Positions 43,763-52,906 of a stretch of 64,000 nucleotides of DNA are shown here, piece after piece; position 1 is the first letter of the stretch, and the number at the start of each line of letters is the position of its first letter. The notes under the pieces are model-generated. The model was not told where the DNA came from. It saw only the letters and a program-made list of their open reading frames with translations, and made no database searches. The position numbers were made by a program, and so were the translations under genes. Location: contig JAQURM010000009.1 in the NCBI GenBank assembly GCA_028715605.1, positions 35,298 through 99,297 of the forward strand, written 5' to 3'. This DNA comes from Desulfovibrionales bacterium. GTDB lineage: Bacteria; Desulfobacterota; QYQD01.

Positions 43763-44572
43763 ATGCGTAAGTTCTTACTTATAACGATAAGCTTCCTTCT
43801 GGTAGAAATAGCATCATCATGGCTGATGGATATACCTTCTGCTGCTGCCTTACCGATAACTCTCTCAAATGTCCCGGCCTACAATTGGTACCACGGCTGT
43901 GGGCCTACTGCCGCCGCCTCTGTTATCGGCTACTGGGACCTCCACGGCTATGACAACTTATTTGATGCCAGTGGATGGGATAGCGTCTATCTCACGGCGA
44001 ACGTCCAAAACCATATTTCCAGTCCGGCACACAATGAAAAGTATGATCCGACGCCGGATAACAGCAATTTACCTGAACCGCCCGACACCAGTATCGCTGA
44101 CTTTTTTCATACCTCGGAAGATCCTCTTGGCTACGGTTGGAGTTACCAGTCTTTCTCCAATGACGCTTTTATCGGATACGCCAACTATCGTGGATATACT
44201 TTTGACGCCTGGTACGAGCCATATAGTAGCAATTCCACATGGGACAGTTTGATTGCTGAAATCGATGCCGGACGGCCTTTGATGTTCCTGGTCGATACTG
44301 ACGGCAACGGGGGTACGGACCACTTCGTACCGGTATTGGGATACGACCCGGATAATCTTTGCTATGGACTGTATACTACCTGGAGCGAATATGAAACCCT
44401 TGTATGGAAACCCTTTCTTGGACTTGGTAACCCTTGGGGAGTGGGATACGCCACGTTTATCCAACCTCTCGATCCTCCAGATGTAACGATCCCCGAGCCT
44501 TCAGCCATACTTCTCTTAGCCAGCGGCCTGATTGGCCTCGTAATAAGAAAATGGACGACTCATCGCTCCTAA
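43763..44572 (+). CDS. PEP-CTERM protein 3 with C39-like cysteine peptidase domain
   Basis: 269 residues from ATG 43763 (AGGGAGGGAAGG ends 9 nt upstream; ATG 43754 touches it). Signal peptide MRKFLLITISFLLVEIASS. The body resembles papain-like C39_2 peptidases: catalytic Cys in WYHGCGPTAAASVIGYWD, His in GGTDHFVPVLGYD, followed by an Asp/Asn-bearing strand. Sorting end IPEPSAILLLASGLIGLVI + RKW. An exported, surface-held peptidase, or an inactive peptide-binding relative. Confidence 0.82.
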   Translation: MRKFLLITISFLLVEIASSWLMDIPSAAALPITLSNVPAYNWYHGCGPTAAASVIGYWDLHGYDNLFDASGWDSVYLTANVQNHISSPAHNEKYDPTPDNSNLPEPPDTSIADFFHTSEDPLGYGWSYQSFSNDAFIGYANYRGYTFDAWYEPYSSNSTWDSLIAEIDAGRPLMFLVDTDGNGGTDHFVPVLGYDPDNLCYGLYTTWSEYETLVWKPFLGLGNPWGVGYATFIQPLDPPDVTIPEPSAILLLASGLIGLVIRKWTTHRS

Positions 44573-44651
44573 TTTACTAAGTTACATTAAACCTAACAGT
44601 ACATAAACAAGGTGAAAATAAATTACTAAAAGAAGAAAAATTTTTCTCCTC

Positions 44652-44678
44652 AAGTGGTAACCTTTTTCCACTTTTTAT
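44652..44678 (+). terminator. Short hairpin after PEP-CTERM 3
   Basis: AAGTGG (44652-44657) with CCACTT (44668-44673), then TTTATAA. Weak intrinsic terminator candidate. Confidence 0.4.
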
Positions 44679-44723
44679 AAAGACTCATTTAAGCATATGT
44701 TATAAAAACAATAAGTTAAAACT

Positions 44724-44740
44724 ATGGCATAAGATTTGCT
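44724..44740 (+). promoter_or_regulatory. Sigma-54 promoter upstream of fourth PEP-CTERM gene
   Basis: ATGGCATAAGATTTGCT: GG (44726-44727) and GC (44738-44739), 10 bp apart. Nearly the same sequence as the site at 41336. ATG 47 bp downstream of the site. Confidence 0.8.
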
Positions 44741-44786
44741 TTTCTTGGAATAAACTACCATAAAGGGCTTATATTGACGGAGAGAA

Positions 44787-45527
44787 ATGAGGATGAAAAC
44801 TTTAAAAAGTTTTTTTATATTCGTATGGATGGTTCCCGTTGCGCTGGTGAGTTTAGCTTTATCTCCGATACCTGTCCTGGCGCTGCCATTGACGATTGGA
44901 CTTGATACCGAGTTCTCCGGCGCACAGGCTCCTTCTTCCCCATCCACTCCATGGCTCACTGCGACTTTTATAGATAACACTGATGGTACGGTTGTATTGA
45001 AGATGGAGGCTACGAACCTGACTGGATCAGAATTTGTAAGTGATTGGTATCTCAATCTCGATCCCAATCTTGCTGTCACTTCCTTAACCTTTACTTACGA
45101 TACATATTACTCTAGCGTCCAGGCAACCTCGTTTTTGACCGGAAGTAACGCCTTTAAGGCAGATGGAGACGGGTATTTTGATATCAAATTCTCTTTTGAT
45201 ACAGCAAGCGTATCTACTCGATTCGGTGAGGATGATTATTCGGTTTACGTAATTTCAGGTATCCCAGGACTTACCGCTTCATCCTTCAATTTTTATAGTG
45301 CTCCAGGAGGCGGCAACGGTAGCTATAGATCAGCAGCCCATGTCCAGGGCATTGATGATCCAAATTCCCCAGGCATAGACACTGATGGAAGTGGCTGGAT
45401 CGGAGATGGAGATACAGGTGGTGGAAATCCTCCGGTTCCTGAACCCGCTACGATGCTTCTCGTCGGTTCCGGTTTGGTTGGTCTGGCAGGAATCAGGCGA
45501 AAAAAGTTCTTTAAAAAAATATCGTGA
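44787..45527 (+). CDS. PEP-CTERM sorting-domain protein 4
   Basis: 246 residues (244 from the second ATG at 44793). Signal peptide LKSFFIFVWMVPVALVSLAL. A beta-sandwich-like body rich in Thr/Ser/Asp (FIDNTDGTVVLKMEATNLTG, YLNLDPNLAVTSLTFTYDTY), a Gly/Asp-rich linker and the sorting end VPEPATMLLVGSGLVGLAGI + RRKKFFKK. Own sigma-54 promoter, so probably controlled together with PEP-CTERM 1. Confidence 0.88.
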   Translation: MRMKTLKSFFIFVWMVPVALVSLALSPIPVLALPLTIGLDTEFSGAQAPSSPSTPWLTATFIDNTDGTVVLKMEATNLTGSEFVSDWYLNLDPNLAVTSLTFTYDTYYSSVQATSFLTGSNAFKADGDGYFDIKFSFDTASVSTRFGEDDYSVYVISGIPGLTASSFNFYSAPGGGNGSYRSAAHVQGIDDPNSPGIDTDGSGWIGDGDTGGGNPPVPEPATMLLVGSGLVGLAGIRRKKFFKKIS

Positions 45528-45529
45528 TC

Positions 45530-47311
45530 TCACCGGGTCAGTCTCTCTATCCCTAGTTTCTCAAGTGTCTCCTTTTTGGGAATACCATTATTGTCCCAGC
45601 CGCGCAGTTCATAGTATCTATTCAGACACTGCTCTTTATCTTCCTCACTAACAAACGCCTTACAGCCTTTGGCCACTCCAGAAGGCAGGGGTTCATTCAT
45701 GGCCCTGGCCGGGAGGCTATCGTCCTTGCGCGTTATCCCCTCTCCACAATTAAAGCCTCGAATAAGGGTGAATATTCGATTACCTATCTCCTGAATCTTC
45801 TCTTTATTCAATCCCAAACCCGTTGCGGCCTTAAAATAATCAAGACACATCTGGTGCGTAATAGTGTACAGGGCAAAAGCGCATATTATGTAGTTATCTC
45901 TGGCAATAGTCTCGTTTTGGGCCTCCACCAGCTCCTTGACAACCTCCATGGCCGGTTTATCAGGCGGACTATGCTCCGCAAGGCCATCGCGTAAGTGGCT
46001 GGCCCCGATATCAGCGGTCATATAGGCCAGCCCCTGGCCTAACTGTCCCCGTGTATTCCAGGCTGGAATCTCAAGACCTTTCACATGCATGGCAAAATCA
46101 CGCGAACCGTGTCCCCACATCCCGGCTAATCTTTTGGCGCCCAGCCCCAACTGCCCGCCTATGCCCCTGCGATAAGCAATCTCCTCAATCAATGACAAAA
46201 GCCTCGTTTCATCGCCGAACTTAATCTTTTCTTTTATTATCCATTTTTCCGAACATTCCATGGCAAAGGCGATGACATTGCCGGTCGAAATCGTATCCAG
46301 GCCGTAAAGATCACATAGCTCATTGGCCTTAACCACGGCCTCATATCTCTTTAAGCCGCAGTTTGCCCCCAGCATAGCCAGGGTCTCATACTCCGGCCGG
46401 TCTTTACCTTGAGCAACCATAATGCCGCCACAGGCAATCGGGCAGGGACAACAGGGATTGAATTTAACCTTATTCTCCCTGTGGATGGTCTCCCCATCCA
46501 GTCCCTCATAGTATTCCCACTCACCTTTTTGAAAATTGAGGACCGGTAAGCGGTCTTTCCGGTGGGAATATTCCAATACTGACGAGGTGCCGTAAAGATA
46601 AAAGCCGGCGTTATCTTTACGCCTCTGCGCTGCGGCCCGAACGGCCCTTTGATTTAATTCCTTTATCTTTTTAGCATCATGAACCGGTATAGCCAGCGTG
46701 CCGTTTACCGCTACGGCCTTAAGGTTCTTCGCCCCGAAGACCGCCCCGGCTCCTCCCCGGCCCGCGGCGCGGCGCCTGTCACTAATCAGGCAGGAGAAAA
46801 GCGCCCTGTTTTCTCCGGCCACGCCGATGGAAACTACCTTCGTATCCTTGCCTTCCGCTGACTTTATAATCTTTTCTGTTTCAGCCGTGGTCCTTCCCCA
46901 CAGGTGCGTGGCGTTCTTTATCTCAGCGCGGCCATTGGTTATAGAGACGTACACTGGCTCCTTGGCCTTGCCTTCTATGATCGCCAGATCAAAACCGCAG
47001 TATTTGAGGCCAGGGCCAAACAGCCCCCCGCTATAGCTATCCAGAAATATGCCGGTAAGGGGAGACTTGGTAATGACCGCGAAACGGCCACTAGATAGAA
47101 TTTCCGTACCCTGAAAAGGCCCTGTAGCCAGGATAATTCTATTTTCAGGAGAAAGGGGGTCGATGCCCTTTTTAAGACCTTTTATAAAGTAGTAGGCCCC
47201 GATACCCTTGGCGCCAAGGTATTTGGTGATAATCTCCTCAGGTATCTCTTCTGTCTCGGTTTTCCCGCTGGTAAGATTTACCCTAAGAAGCTTCTTCCAA
47301 TAACCGGTCAT
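45530..47311 (-). CDS. aor: Aldehyde:ferredoxin oxidoreductase (tungstopterin enzyme)
   Basis: 593 residues from ATG 47311 (a start 10 codons earlier lacks the conserved beginning). Oxidises aldehydes to acids with ferredoxin; active site W-bis-pterin plus one 4Fe-4S cluster. N-terminal GYWKKLLRVNLTSGK, pterin-binding LGAKGIGAYY, SGRFAVITKSPLTG, RRAAGRGGAGAVFGAKNLKA; cluster ligands CCPCPIAC (C-x2-C-x3-C) and a distal Cys in FNCGEG. Convergent with PEP-CTERM 4. A broken tungstate-binding gene is at 61627. Confidence 0.94.
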   Translation of the reverse strand: MTGYWKKLLRVNLTSGKTETEEIPEEIITKYLGAKGIGAYYFIKGLKKGIDPLSPENRIILATGPFQGTEILSSGRFAVITKSPLTGIFLDSYSGGLFGPGLKYCGFDLAIIEGKAKEPVYVSITNGRAEIKNATHLWGRTTAETEKIIKSAEGKDTKVVSIGVAGENRALFSCLISDRRRAAGRGGAGAVFGAKNLKAVAVNGTLAIPVHDAKKIKELNQRAVRAAAQRRKDNAGFYLYGTSSVLEYSHRKDRLPVLNFQKGEWEYYEGLDGETIHRENKVKFNPCCPCPIACGGIMVAQGKDRPEYETLAMLGANCGLKRYEAVVKANELCDLYGLDTISTGNVIAFAMECSEKWIIKEKIKFGDETRLLSLIEEIAYRRGIGGQLGLGAKRLAGMWGHGSRDFAMHVKGLEIPAWNTRGQLGQGLAYMTADIGASHLRDGLAEHSPPDKPAMEVVKELVEAQNETIARDNYIICAFALYTITHQMCLDYFKAATGLGLNKEKIQEIGNRIFTLIRGFNCGEGITRKDDSLPARAMNEPLPSGVAKGCKAFVSEEDKEQCLNRYYELRGWDNNGIPKKETLEKLGIERLTR

Positions 47312-47401
47312 TTCGCCCCATCCTGCCTTGCTAAAGATCAATCCAGGGATTTACTGACAAGCAAAAAAATTCGTATCAGATTAGCTGGTTGAAAGAGTAT
47401 T

Positions 47402-47481
47402 CTTAAATCCCTCCCAACCTCCCTTTTCCAAAGGGAGGAGAAACACCTCCCCCTTTGAAAAAGGGGGATTGAGGGGGATTT
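47402..47481. repeat. Dispersed CTCCC/GGGGGATT palindromic repeat, copy 4
   Basis: CCCTTTTCCAAAGGGAGG, CCCCCTTTGAAAAAGGGGGA, GAGGGGGATTTTGG. Diverged member of the family at 21169, 23048 and 27718. Confidence 0.7.
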
Positions 47482-47580
47482 TGGCTTTTATAGCGCCTTG
47501 CCCAGGCATATTTTTCAAAAACCTAAGGTGTTACTTCATTTATTATTTCTGCGGCCCGCAGAGTGAGGTCTTTTAGTCGC

Positions 47581-47688
47581 TCAGGTAGGACAACTGAAGG
47601 AGGTTGGCGGCTTTAGGCGAGGCACTACCCACTTAAACAGCGCCACAAAAAAGGCTATGACCAGTATTATAATCAGCACATTTTCCAT
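47581..47688 (-). CDS. 35-aa single-pass membrane peptide, unknown function
   Basis: Reads MENVLIIILVIAFFVALFKW, then VVPRLKPPTSFSCPT. A clean hydrophobic span with positive residues after it, and GGAG 5 nt upstream. No homologue is known to me; could be a real small membrane protein or chance. Confidence 0.4.
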   Translation of the reverse strand: MENVLIIILVIAFFVALFKWVVPRLKPPTSFSCPT

Positions 47689-47767
47689 GTCGTCTCCATT
47701 TCATTAACACTCCAATAATGTACCCAAAAACAGTTCCTGTCAAGTTTGTACTTAGTGGACTTTTCCC

Positions 47768-47955
47768 ACATATTATGGAAGCCATTGTTCCTGAGCGTAA
47801 CTTGCTGGAGCAATGGGGTACCTTTCGAGGAGGAGCAGGAAGGGGAAAGTCCGCCTCAGGCGGAAAGGGGTAAAACCCTTCCCCACCTGCGAGCCCCGAA
47901 AGGGTCACTGCGCAGGCCGTGAAGCGAAGGAATGAGGGCTTCCATAAAATATGGA
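47768..47955. repeat. Long imperfect hairpin, about 190 nt
   Basis: CCACATATTATGGAAGCCAT at 47768 faces the complement of AGGGCTTCCATAAAATATGG at 47936-47955, and the pairing goes on inward (TTCCTGAGCG with CGAAGGAATG). The middle is GC-rich with a smaller stem (TCCGCCTCAGGCGGA, 47849-47863). No open frame. Could be a structured RNA or a small MITE. Confidence 0.5.
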
Positions 47956-47974
47956 GATGTGGCCCCGGCAATCT

Positions 47975-50941
47975 CTACCTCCGGGGAATAATGCTGAAGA
48001 TTCTCCCTTTATCGTGCGCTCTTTTCTGAATCAGGTAATCTCCATACAGGTCCAGGCGGATTCGCTCCATGCCGGGGAGGAGTTTTTGCGGGAACCTTTT
48101 CTTTTCAATCTCGCGGGAAACTTTTTCATACAACCAATAGACAGAGCCCTTAGGTCTTTTGGAAAGAAAGCGAACCAGCTTATCCTTTATCTCCTGGTCC
48201 TCTTCGTTCTCCGCTAGTTGTTTAAGCTTTTCTTCAATTACGTCATCGACATGAGGGCTAAGGAGCGTTTTTAAAAGGACCAGGGCCTCATTGCCACGCC
48301 CCCAATCAAAAAACAGTTGTATCTTTTCGCCCTGGTAAAGGGCATTATTGGGATCGATGGCCAGAAGCTTATCATACCGGGCCAGGGCCTTAGAAAAGGC
48401 AAACTTCCGGGCGTAAAGCCGGGCCAGCTTGAGCAATCCCCCCTCATTATCCGAATATTTCTCCACCCAGTCTTCATATTCCTTTAGTGCTCTATCCACA
48501 TCCACATGCTCCAGGGCCTGGGCCAAAAACCATCCGGCCAGGAAGTGCTCGGGATTGTTCTCTTTGATCTTCCGGTACAGAGTCACCTTCTCCGGCCAGT
48601 CAAGGAGTTCACTTTTAAAGAAATCATCATTCCAAAAGATATCAGGACGGCGCCGGCATAGCCCTTCGATCTCCAGGCCAATAGTCTCAAAATATATGCC
48701 GTCACCGGCTTCGACCAGAGATTTTCTGAGTCCGGTTAATGCCAGCGCTGAGTATGGCATTTCCTGTAACGCCGCATTATAAACGGCCACGGCCTGCGGA
48801 AATCGTTCGCTTCTATAGTAATTTTCGGCCAGCCCGGTCCGCGCCTCTCCGGCCGTATCGCCACTGCTAAACATTGATTGATAAATACCCGCGGCCTCGT
48901 CCCATTTTTCGCGCCCCATAAGTATTCGGGCCAGTAGAAGACGATACCCGTCGCTGCCGCTGTGAGAGGCAAGATAACTCCTTAGAAGTTCCTCAGCCGC
49001 CTTGTACTCATTATCTCTCAGATGGAGAAGGGCCAGGCCCCGAATCCCCGCCGCCAAACCCGGATCTTTTAAGATCATCTTCTGATATTCCGCCCGGGCA
49101 TAATCCGCACGTCCTTCGTCAATGTAAAGCTCTGCCAGTCCGCCGCAGGCGACTTCAAGGTCAGGGCAGCGTTTTAAAATGTCTGAATACATCATCCGAC
49201 TCTTATAGTAGTTACCGGAGAGCCTTGCCAGACGGGCAAGGCCAAGCAGGGCCTCCTGGGAGTCGGGATTTTCGGCCAGCAGACGGACATAACACTTACC
49301 GGCCTCTTCATAATCCTTCAGGCCCTCGTAAGTGCGGGCCAGACCGAACGTTGCATCCTTATCATCGGGATAAGTAGCCAGTATCTTCTTATATGTATCC
49401 AGGGCTAAATCCAGCTCACCCCTTACCTCATACGTCTTTGCCAATCCCTTCGATGCCTCCGGGTTCTTAGCATCAGCAGCAAGAACAGAGCAGAATAACT
49501 TTTGGGCCGCAGCCACCCGGGCCTGTTCAATAAGGAGATGGGCCAAGGCCAGCTTTGCTGGCGAGAGGTCAGGATAAACCTCGACCACCGTCTGCCAGGC
49601 CCGGGTGGCCTCACCTATCCTGCCCAATGTCTGTAGTATTGTGACCCTCTTCACCAGGGCCTCTTTATTCTTAGGCTCAAGGGATAAAACATCCTCAAGG
49701 GGCTTAAGGGCCTTTTCCTGTTCACCCATTTTCAGCCATATATCAGCCAAATCAATTTTAAGGCCTGTTTTTTGGGGGTACTCCTGGCTTAGTTTCTCAT
49801 ATATGGCAGAGGCCTCTGTATATTCTTTGGTCTTTAGGTAAATTCCGGCCAGTTCTTTAAGAGCCTCTTCGTCCTTTGGGGCAAGGGACAGGTAGGTCTT
49901 ATACTGTTCTATAGCTGCCGGGTATTGTCCGCCGGCAGAAAGGGCTTGAGCAAGTACAACCATCCCCTCTCTGTGTTTCGGTTCAATCTTTAACAGGGCC
50001 TGGAGGCTGACTGCGGCATCTTTGTAAAGCCCGAGTTCACTTTCAATCTGCCCTATCTTAAAAAGGAGCTTACTGTCATTTCGATTTTTGGCCAGCGCCT
50101 CTTTCAGATGAGGCAGCGCCTCTTTCTTCTTCTCTTTCTTAAGATAAAGCTGGGCAATCTTATCATGGCCCGCCAGATTATCCGGATAAGTTTTCAGAAA
50201 TCCGGCAAGCACCTCTATGGCCTCTGTCTCACGACCGGCGCTTATAAGAGAGTCCACATAACGGTGAATAAAAACCGGATCGTTGCCTTTAAGGCCGATC
50301 AGCCTTTGGTAATAGGCTACGGCTTCGCCGTATTTTCCCAGGTTATCCAGACAGATAGCCATCTTATAAATCAGATCCACGTCTCGGGGGTTTAAACTCA
50401 ATGCCTTAAGTAGATAATTAGATGCCTCTGAATAGCTTTTTAGCTTAAGATAAGCCTCTCCCAGACCCTTCAGGGCGGAAAAATTCGCGGATTCCTTTAA
50501 AAGTATCTGTTCGTAAAGTTTTACGGCCCTTTTTTCATTCTCGTGGGCAGCCAAAAGTTCGGCCAGAGGAAGCATGGCATCGGTGCGGTCAGGCTTTGAC
50601 TCTAAAAAAATCTCCAGGGCCTCTATAGCCTCTGTATCTTTCCCCATATATCTCAATATCTGGGCCATCTCAAAACGGGCGTCATCCAGGTTAGGCTTGA
50701 TCTCCAATACTTCCCTGTACAGAACCAGGGCTACGTCATATTTCTTCTGGCGGGTAAATTTACGCGCCAGGTCCCATTTGCTTTTCCATCGCGGCGCATC
50801 TTCCTGTTTCATAATTATTCTTGTGCCGGGAACCGCAGGCGGAGAAGCGGCCTTATTACCCGACACCTTGTCGGCTGCCGTTACATCCGCAACCCCCATC
50901 AGGAAAAACCAGATTAGGAGGACACAACCCTTTCTTATCAT
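47975..50941 (-). CDS. Large exported TPR-repeat protein
   Basis: 988 residues. Signal peptide MIRKGCVLLIWFFLMGVADV..., then about 25 consecutive TPR units (for example ALVLYREVLEIKPNLDDARF, EALEIFLESKPDRTDAMLPL, YLLKALSLNPRDVDLIYKMA) almost to the C-terminus. Periplasmic or outer-membrane-linked scaffolds of this type often serve polysaccharide or PEP-CTERM export systems. Here the ATG overlaps the dppC stop by four bases (minus strand), so it is translated as the last gene of the peptide-transporter operon, which is an odd partner. Confidence 0.9.
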   Translation of the reverse strand: MIRKGCVLLIWFFLMGVADVTAADKVSGNKAASPPAVPGTRIIMKQEDAPRWKSKWDLARKFTRQKKYDVALVLYREVLEIKPNLDDARFEMAQILRYMGKDTEAIEALEIFLESKPDRTDAMLPLAELLAAHENEKRAVKLYEQILLKESANFSALKGLGEAYLKLKSYSEASNYLLKALSLNPRDVDLIYKMAICLDNLGKYGEAVAYYQRLIGLKGNDPVFIHRYVDSLISAGRETEAIEVLAGFLKTYPDNLAGHDKIAQLYLKKEKKKEALPHLKEALAKNRNDSKLLFKIGQIESELGLYKDAAVSLQALLKIEPKHREGMVVLAQALSAGGQYPAAIEQYKTYLSLAPKDEEALKELAGIYLKTKEYTEASAIYEKLSQEYPQKTGLKIDLADIWLKMGEQEKALKPLEDVLSLEPKNKEALVKRVTILQTLGRIGEATRAWQTVVEVYPDLSPAKLALAHLLIEQARVAAAQKLFCSVLAADAKNPEASKGLAKTYEVRGELDLALDTYKKILATYPDDKDATFGLARTYEGLKDYEEAGKCYVRLLAENPDSQEALLGLARLARLSGNYYKSRMMYSDILKRCPDLEVACGGLAELYIDEGRADYARAEYQKMILKDPGLAAGIRGLALLHLRDNEYKAAEELLRSYLASHSGSDGYRLLLARILMGREKWDEAAGIYQSMFSSGDTAGEARTGLAENYYRSERFPQAVAVYNAALQEMPYSALALTGLRKSLVEAGDGIYFETIGLEIEGLCRRRPDIFWNDDFFKSELLDWPEKVTLYRKIKENNPEHFLAGWFLAQALEHVDVDRALKEYEDWVEKYSDNEGGLLKLARLYARKFAFSKALARYDKLLAIDPNNALYQGEKIQLFFDWGRGNEALVLLKTLLSPHVDDVIEEKLKQLAENEEDQEIKDKLVRFLSKRPKGSVYWLYEKVSREIEKKRFPQKLLPGMERIRLDLYGDYLIQKRAHDKGRIFSIIPRR

Positions 50942-51792
50942 CCTCTTCCTTCCCTCAGTCGTGGATCGATAGCATCCCTTATACCTTCACCAAGGAGGTT
51001 ATAGCCAAGCACAGTAATAAGTATAGCCATACCCGGATAAAAAGAAAGCCACCAGGCTACTTCAATACTGTCCTTGCCCGCGGTAAGGATATTACCCCAA
51101 CTCGGCGTGGGCGGCTGGACACCAATACCCAAAAAACTCAGGGCAGATTCGGTCAGTATGGCCGCAGCTACGCCCAGAGTGGCAGCGACCAGTACCGGAG
51201 CCATGGCATTCGGTATAATATGCCTCCATATTATGCGGGTATGGCTGGCTCCTAAGGCCCGGGCCGCCAGGACATAGTCCCTCTCCTTTATGGACAGTAT
51301 CTCCGCCCGAATCAAACGGGCCATTCCCATCCACCCCGTTGCCCCGATGACCACCATGATATTCCAGATGCTGGGCTCAAGCAAGGCCACGACCGCCAGA
51401 ATCAAAAAAAACGTCGGGAAACAGAGCATAATATCCACAAAACGCATAATAATCGTATCCACATAACCAGCGTAATAACCAGCCATAGCCCCTAAAAAGA
51501 CACCGATAACCATAGCGATACCCACGGCTACAAACCCTACCATAAGGGATATGCGCCCTCCCCAGATAATCCGGCTGAGGACATCGCGGCCCAACTGATC
51601 AGTGCCAAGGGGATGGTCATAACTGGGTGGTTCCAGGATAGATTTGATATCAATATAACTTGGATCGTAGGGAGAAAGTACAGGGGCCGCCAGAGAAATG
51701 ATAAAAAGAAGCCATACAACCCCCGCCCCTATTAACCCCAGGCGATGACGTCTGAAGCGCCGCCAGAATTCTTTAACCAAGGCCCTTGTCAT
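50938..51792 (-). CDS. dppC: Dipeptide/oligopeptide ABC transporter permease DppC
   Basis: 284 residues, six membrane spans. Inner-membrane subunit. FWRRFRRHRLGLIGAGVVWL at the N-terminus, PSYDHPLGTDQLGRDVLSRIIWGGRISL (typical OppC/DppC entry segment), the EAA loop AARALGASHTRIIWRHIIPNAMAPV, and GVQPPTPSWGNIL. Overlaps the TPR gene by 4 bp and lies 3 bp after dppB. Confidence 0.95.
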   Translation of the reverse strand: MTRALVKEFWRRFRRHRLGLIGAGVVWLLFIISLAAPVLSPYDPSYIDIKSILEPPSYDHPLGTDQLGRDVLSRIIWGGRISLMVGFVAVGIAMVIGVFLGAMAGYYAGYVDTIIMRFVDIMLCFPTFFLILAVVALLEPSIWNIMVVIGATGWMGMARLIRAEILSIKERDYVLAARALGASHTRIIWRHIIPNAMAPVLVAATLGVAAAILTESALSFLGIGVQPPTPSWGNILTAGKDSIEVAWWLSFYPGMAILITVLGYNLLGEGIRDAIDPRLREGRG

Positions 51793-51795
51793 TAC

Positions 51796-52770
51796 TTATC
51801 GCACCCGTATCCGTGGATCAACCAGGGCATAAGAGATATCCGCTACCAGGTTACCGATAAGGGTCAGAACCGCCCCGATGACCAGCTCACCCATGACTAC
51901 CGGATAGTCTCTGGCCATGACCGCCCCGTAAAATAGCTGTCCCATGCCTGGAATGGCAAATATCGATTCAAAGATGACGCTGCCGCCGATGAGGCCGGGG
52001 ATAGACAGGCCCAGGACAGTCACCACCGGAAGCAAGGCATTGCGCAGGGCGTGTTTATAGATAACCACCCGTTCAGGCAGGCCTTTAGCCCTGGCCGTAA
52101 GGATATAATCCTGCCGTATTACCTCCAGCATGTTGGACCGCATATAGCGCGAAAGGCCGGCTAACCCGCCGAACGCCGAAAGCAGGACCGGGAGAATGAG
52201 ATGCCTGCCCAGGTCAACCGTTTTACCCCAGAAACCAAGGTATTCATAGTTCAGGGACTTGAGGCCGGATATGGGCAGCCAGTCCAGATGTACGCCAAAA
52301 ACGAGCATCAAAAGCAGTGCCAGCCAGAAGGTCGGGGTGGCAAACCCTATAAAGACAAAAAGCGTGGTGGCCTTGTCAAAAAGAGAATACCGGTGAACCG
52401 CAGAGAGTATCCCGATGGGTATGGCCACAACTAAGATAAGAACCAGAGAGAGGATGTTGATAAAGAGGGTGACCGGCAACCTCTCCATGATCTTCTCCTG
52501 TACCGGCCGGTTGTCAGACGAAAAAGACCGGCCAAAGTCAAATCGCACCAGTCTCTTCAGCCAGTCAAAATACTGTATAGGGAGGGGCTTATCCAGGCCG
52601 TAGATGGCGTTGAGGCGGGCCCGGGCCTCCAGAGAGACCTTGGGCTGCATCATGGTCTGCATCTCCGTGGGCGCGCCAGGGGCAAGATGCAGGACGGCAA
52701 AGGAGATAACGGTTATCCCCAGAAAAATTGGAATCATGAGGAATAATCTTTTCAGGATATAAGTGGCCAT
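51796..52770 (-). CDS. dppB: Dipeptide/oligopeptide ABC transporter permease DppB
   Basis: 324 residues, six spans. [19 protein letters not shown] at the N-terminus, [28 protein letters not shown], the EAA loop [20 protein letters not shown], and [10 protein letters not shown] at the end. Followed by dppC. Confidence 0.95.
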   Translation of the reverse strand: MATYILKRLFLMIPIFLGITVISFAVLHLAPGAPTEMQTMMQPKVSLEARARLNAIYGLDKPLPIQYFDWLKRLVRFDFGRSFSSDNRPVQEKIMERLPVTLFINILSLVLILVVAIPIGILSAVHRYSLFDKATTLFVFIGFATPTFWLALLLMLVFGVHLDWLPISGLKSLNYEYLGFWGKTVDLGRHLILPVLLSAFGGLAGLSRYMRSNMLEVIRQDYILTARAKGLPERVVIYKHALRNALLPVVTVLGLSIPGLIGGSVIFESIFAIPGMGQLFYGAVMARDYPVVMGELVIGAVLTLIGNLVADISYALVDPRIRVR

Positions 52771-52821
52771 TATCTATTAGCTTTCAGCATTCAGCTATTA
52801 TCTGTCAACTATCATTTGAAT

Positions 52822-52906
52822 CGTTCACCGTTATCAGTTCGCCGTTGTCCATGAAAAGGGCGAAAAACGTCTTCTTCGGTGAACGGTCAACGGTCAACGG
52901 TTACTA
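52822..52906. repeat. Dispersed CGTTCACCGTT...CGGTGAACGG hairpin element, copy 2
   Basis: CGTTCACCGTTATCAGTTCG ... AAAAACGTCTTCTTCGGTGA ACGGTCAACGG. The dppA stop codon and last three codons lie inside it, so the element has supplied the gene's end. Confidence 0.75.
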
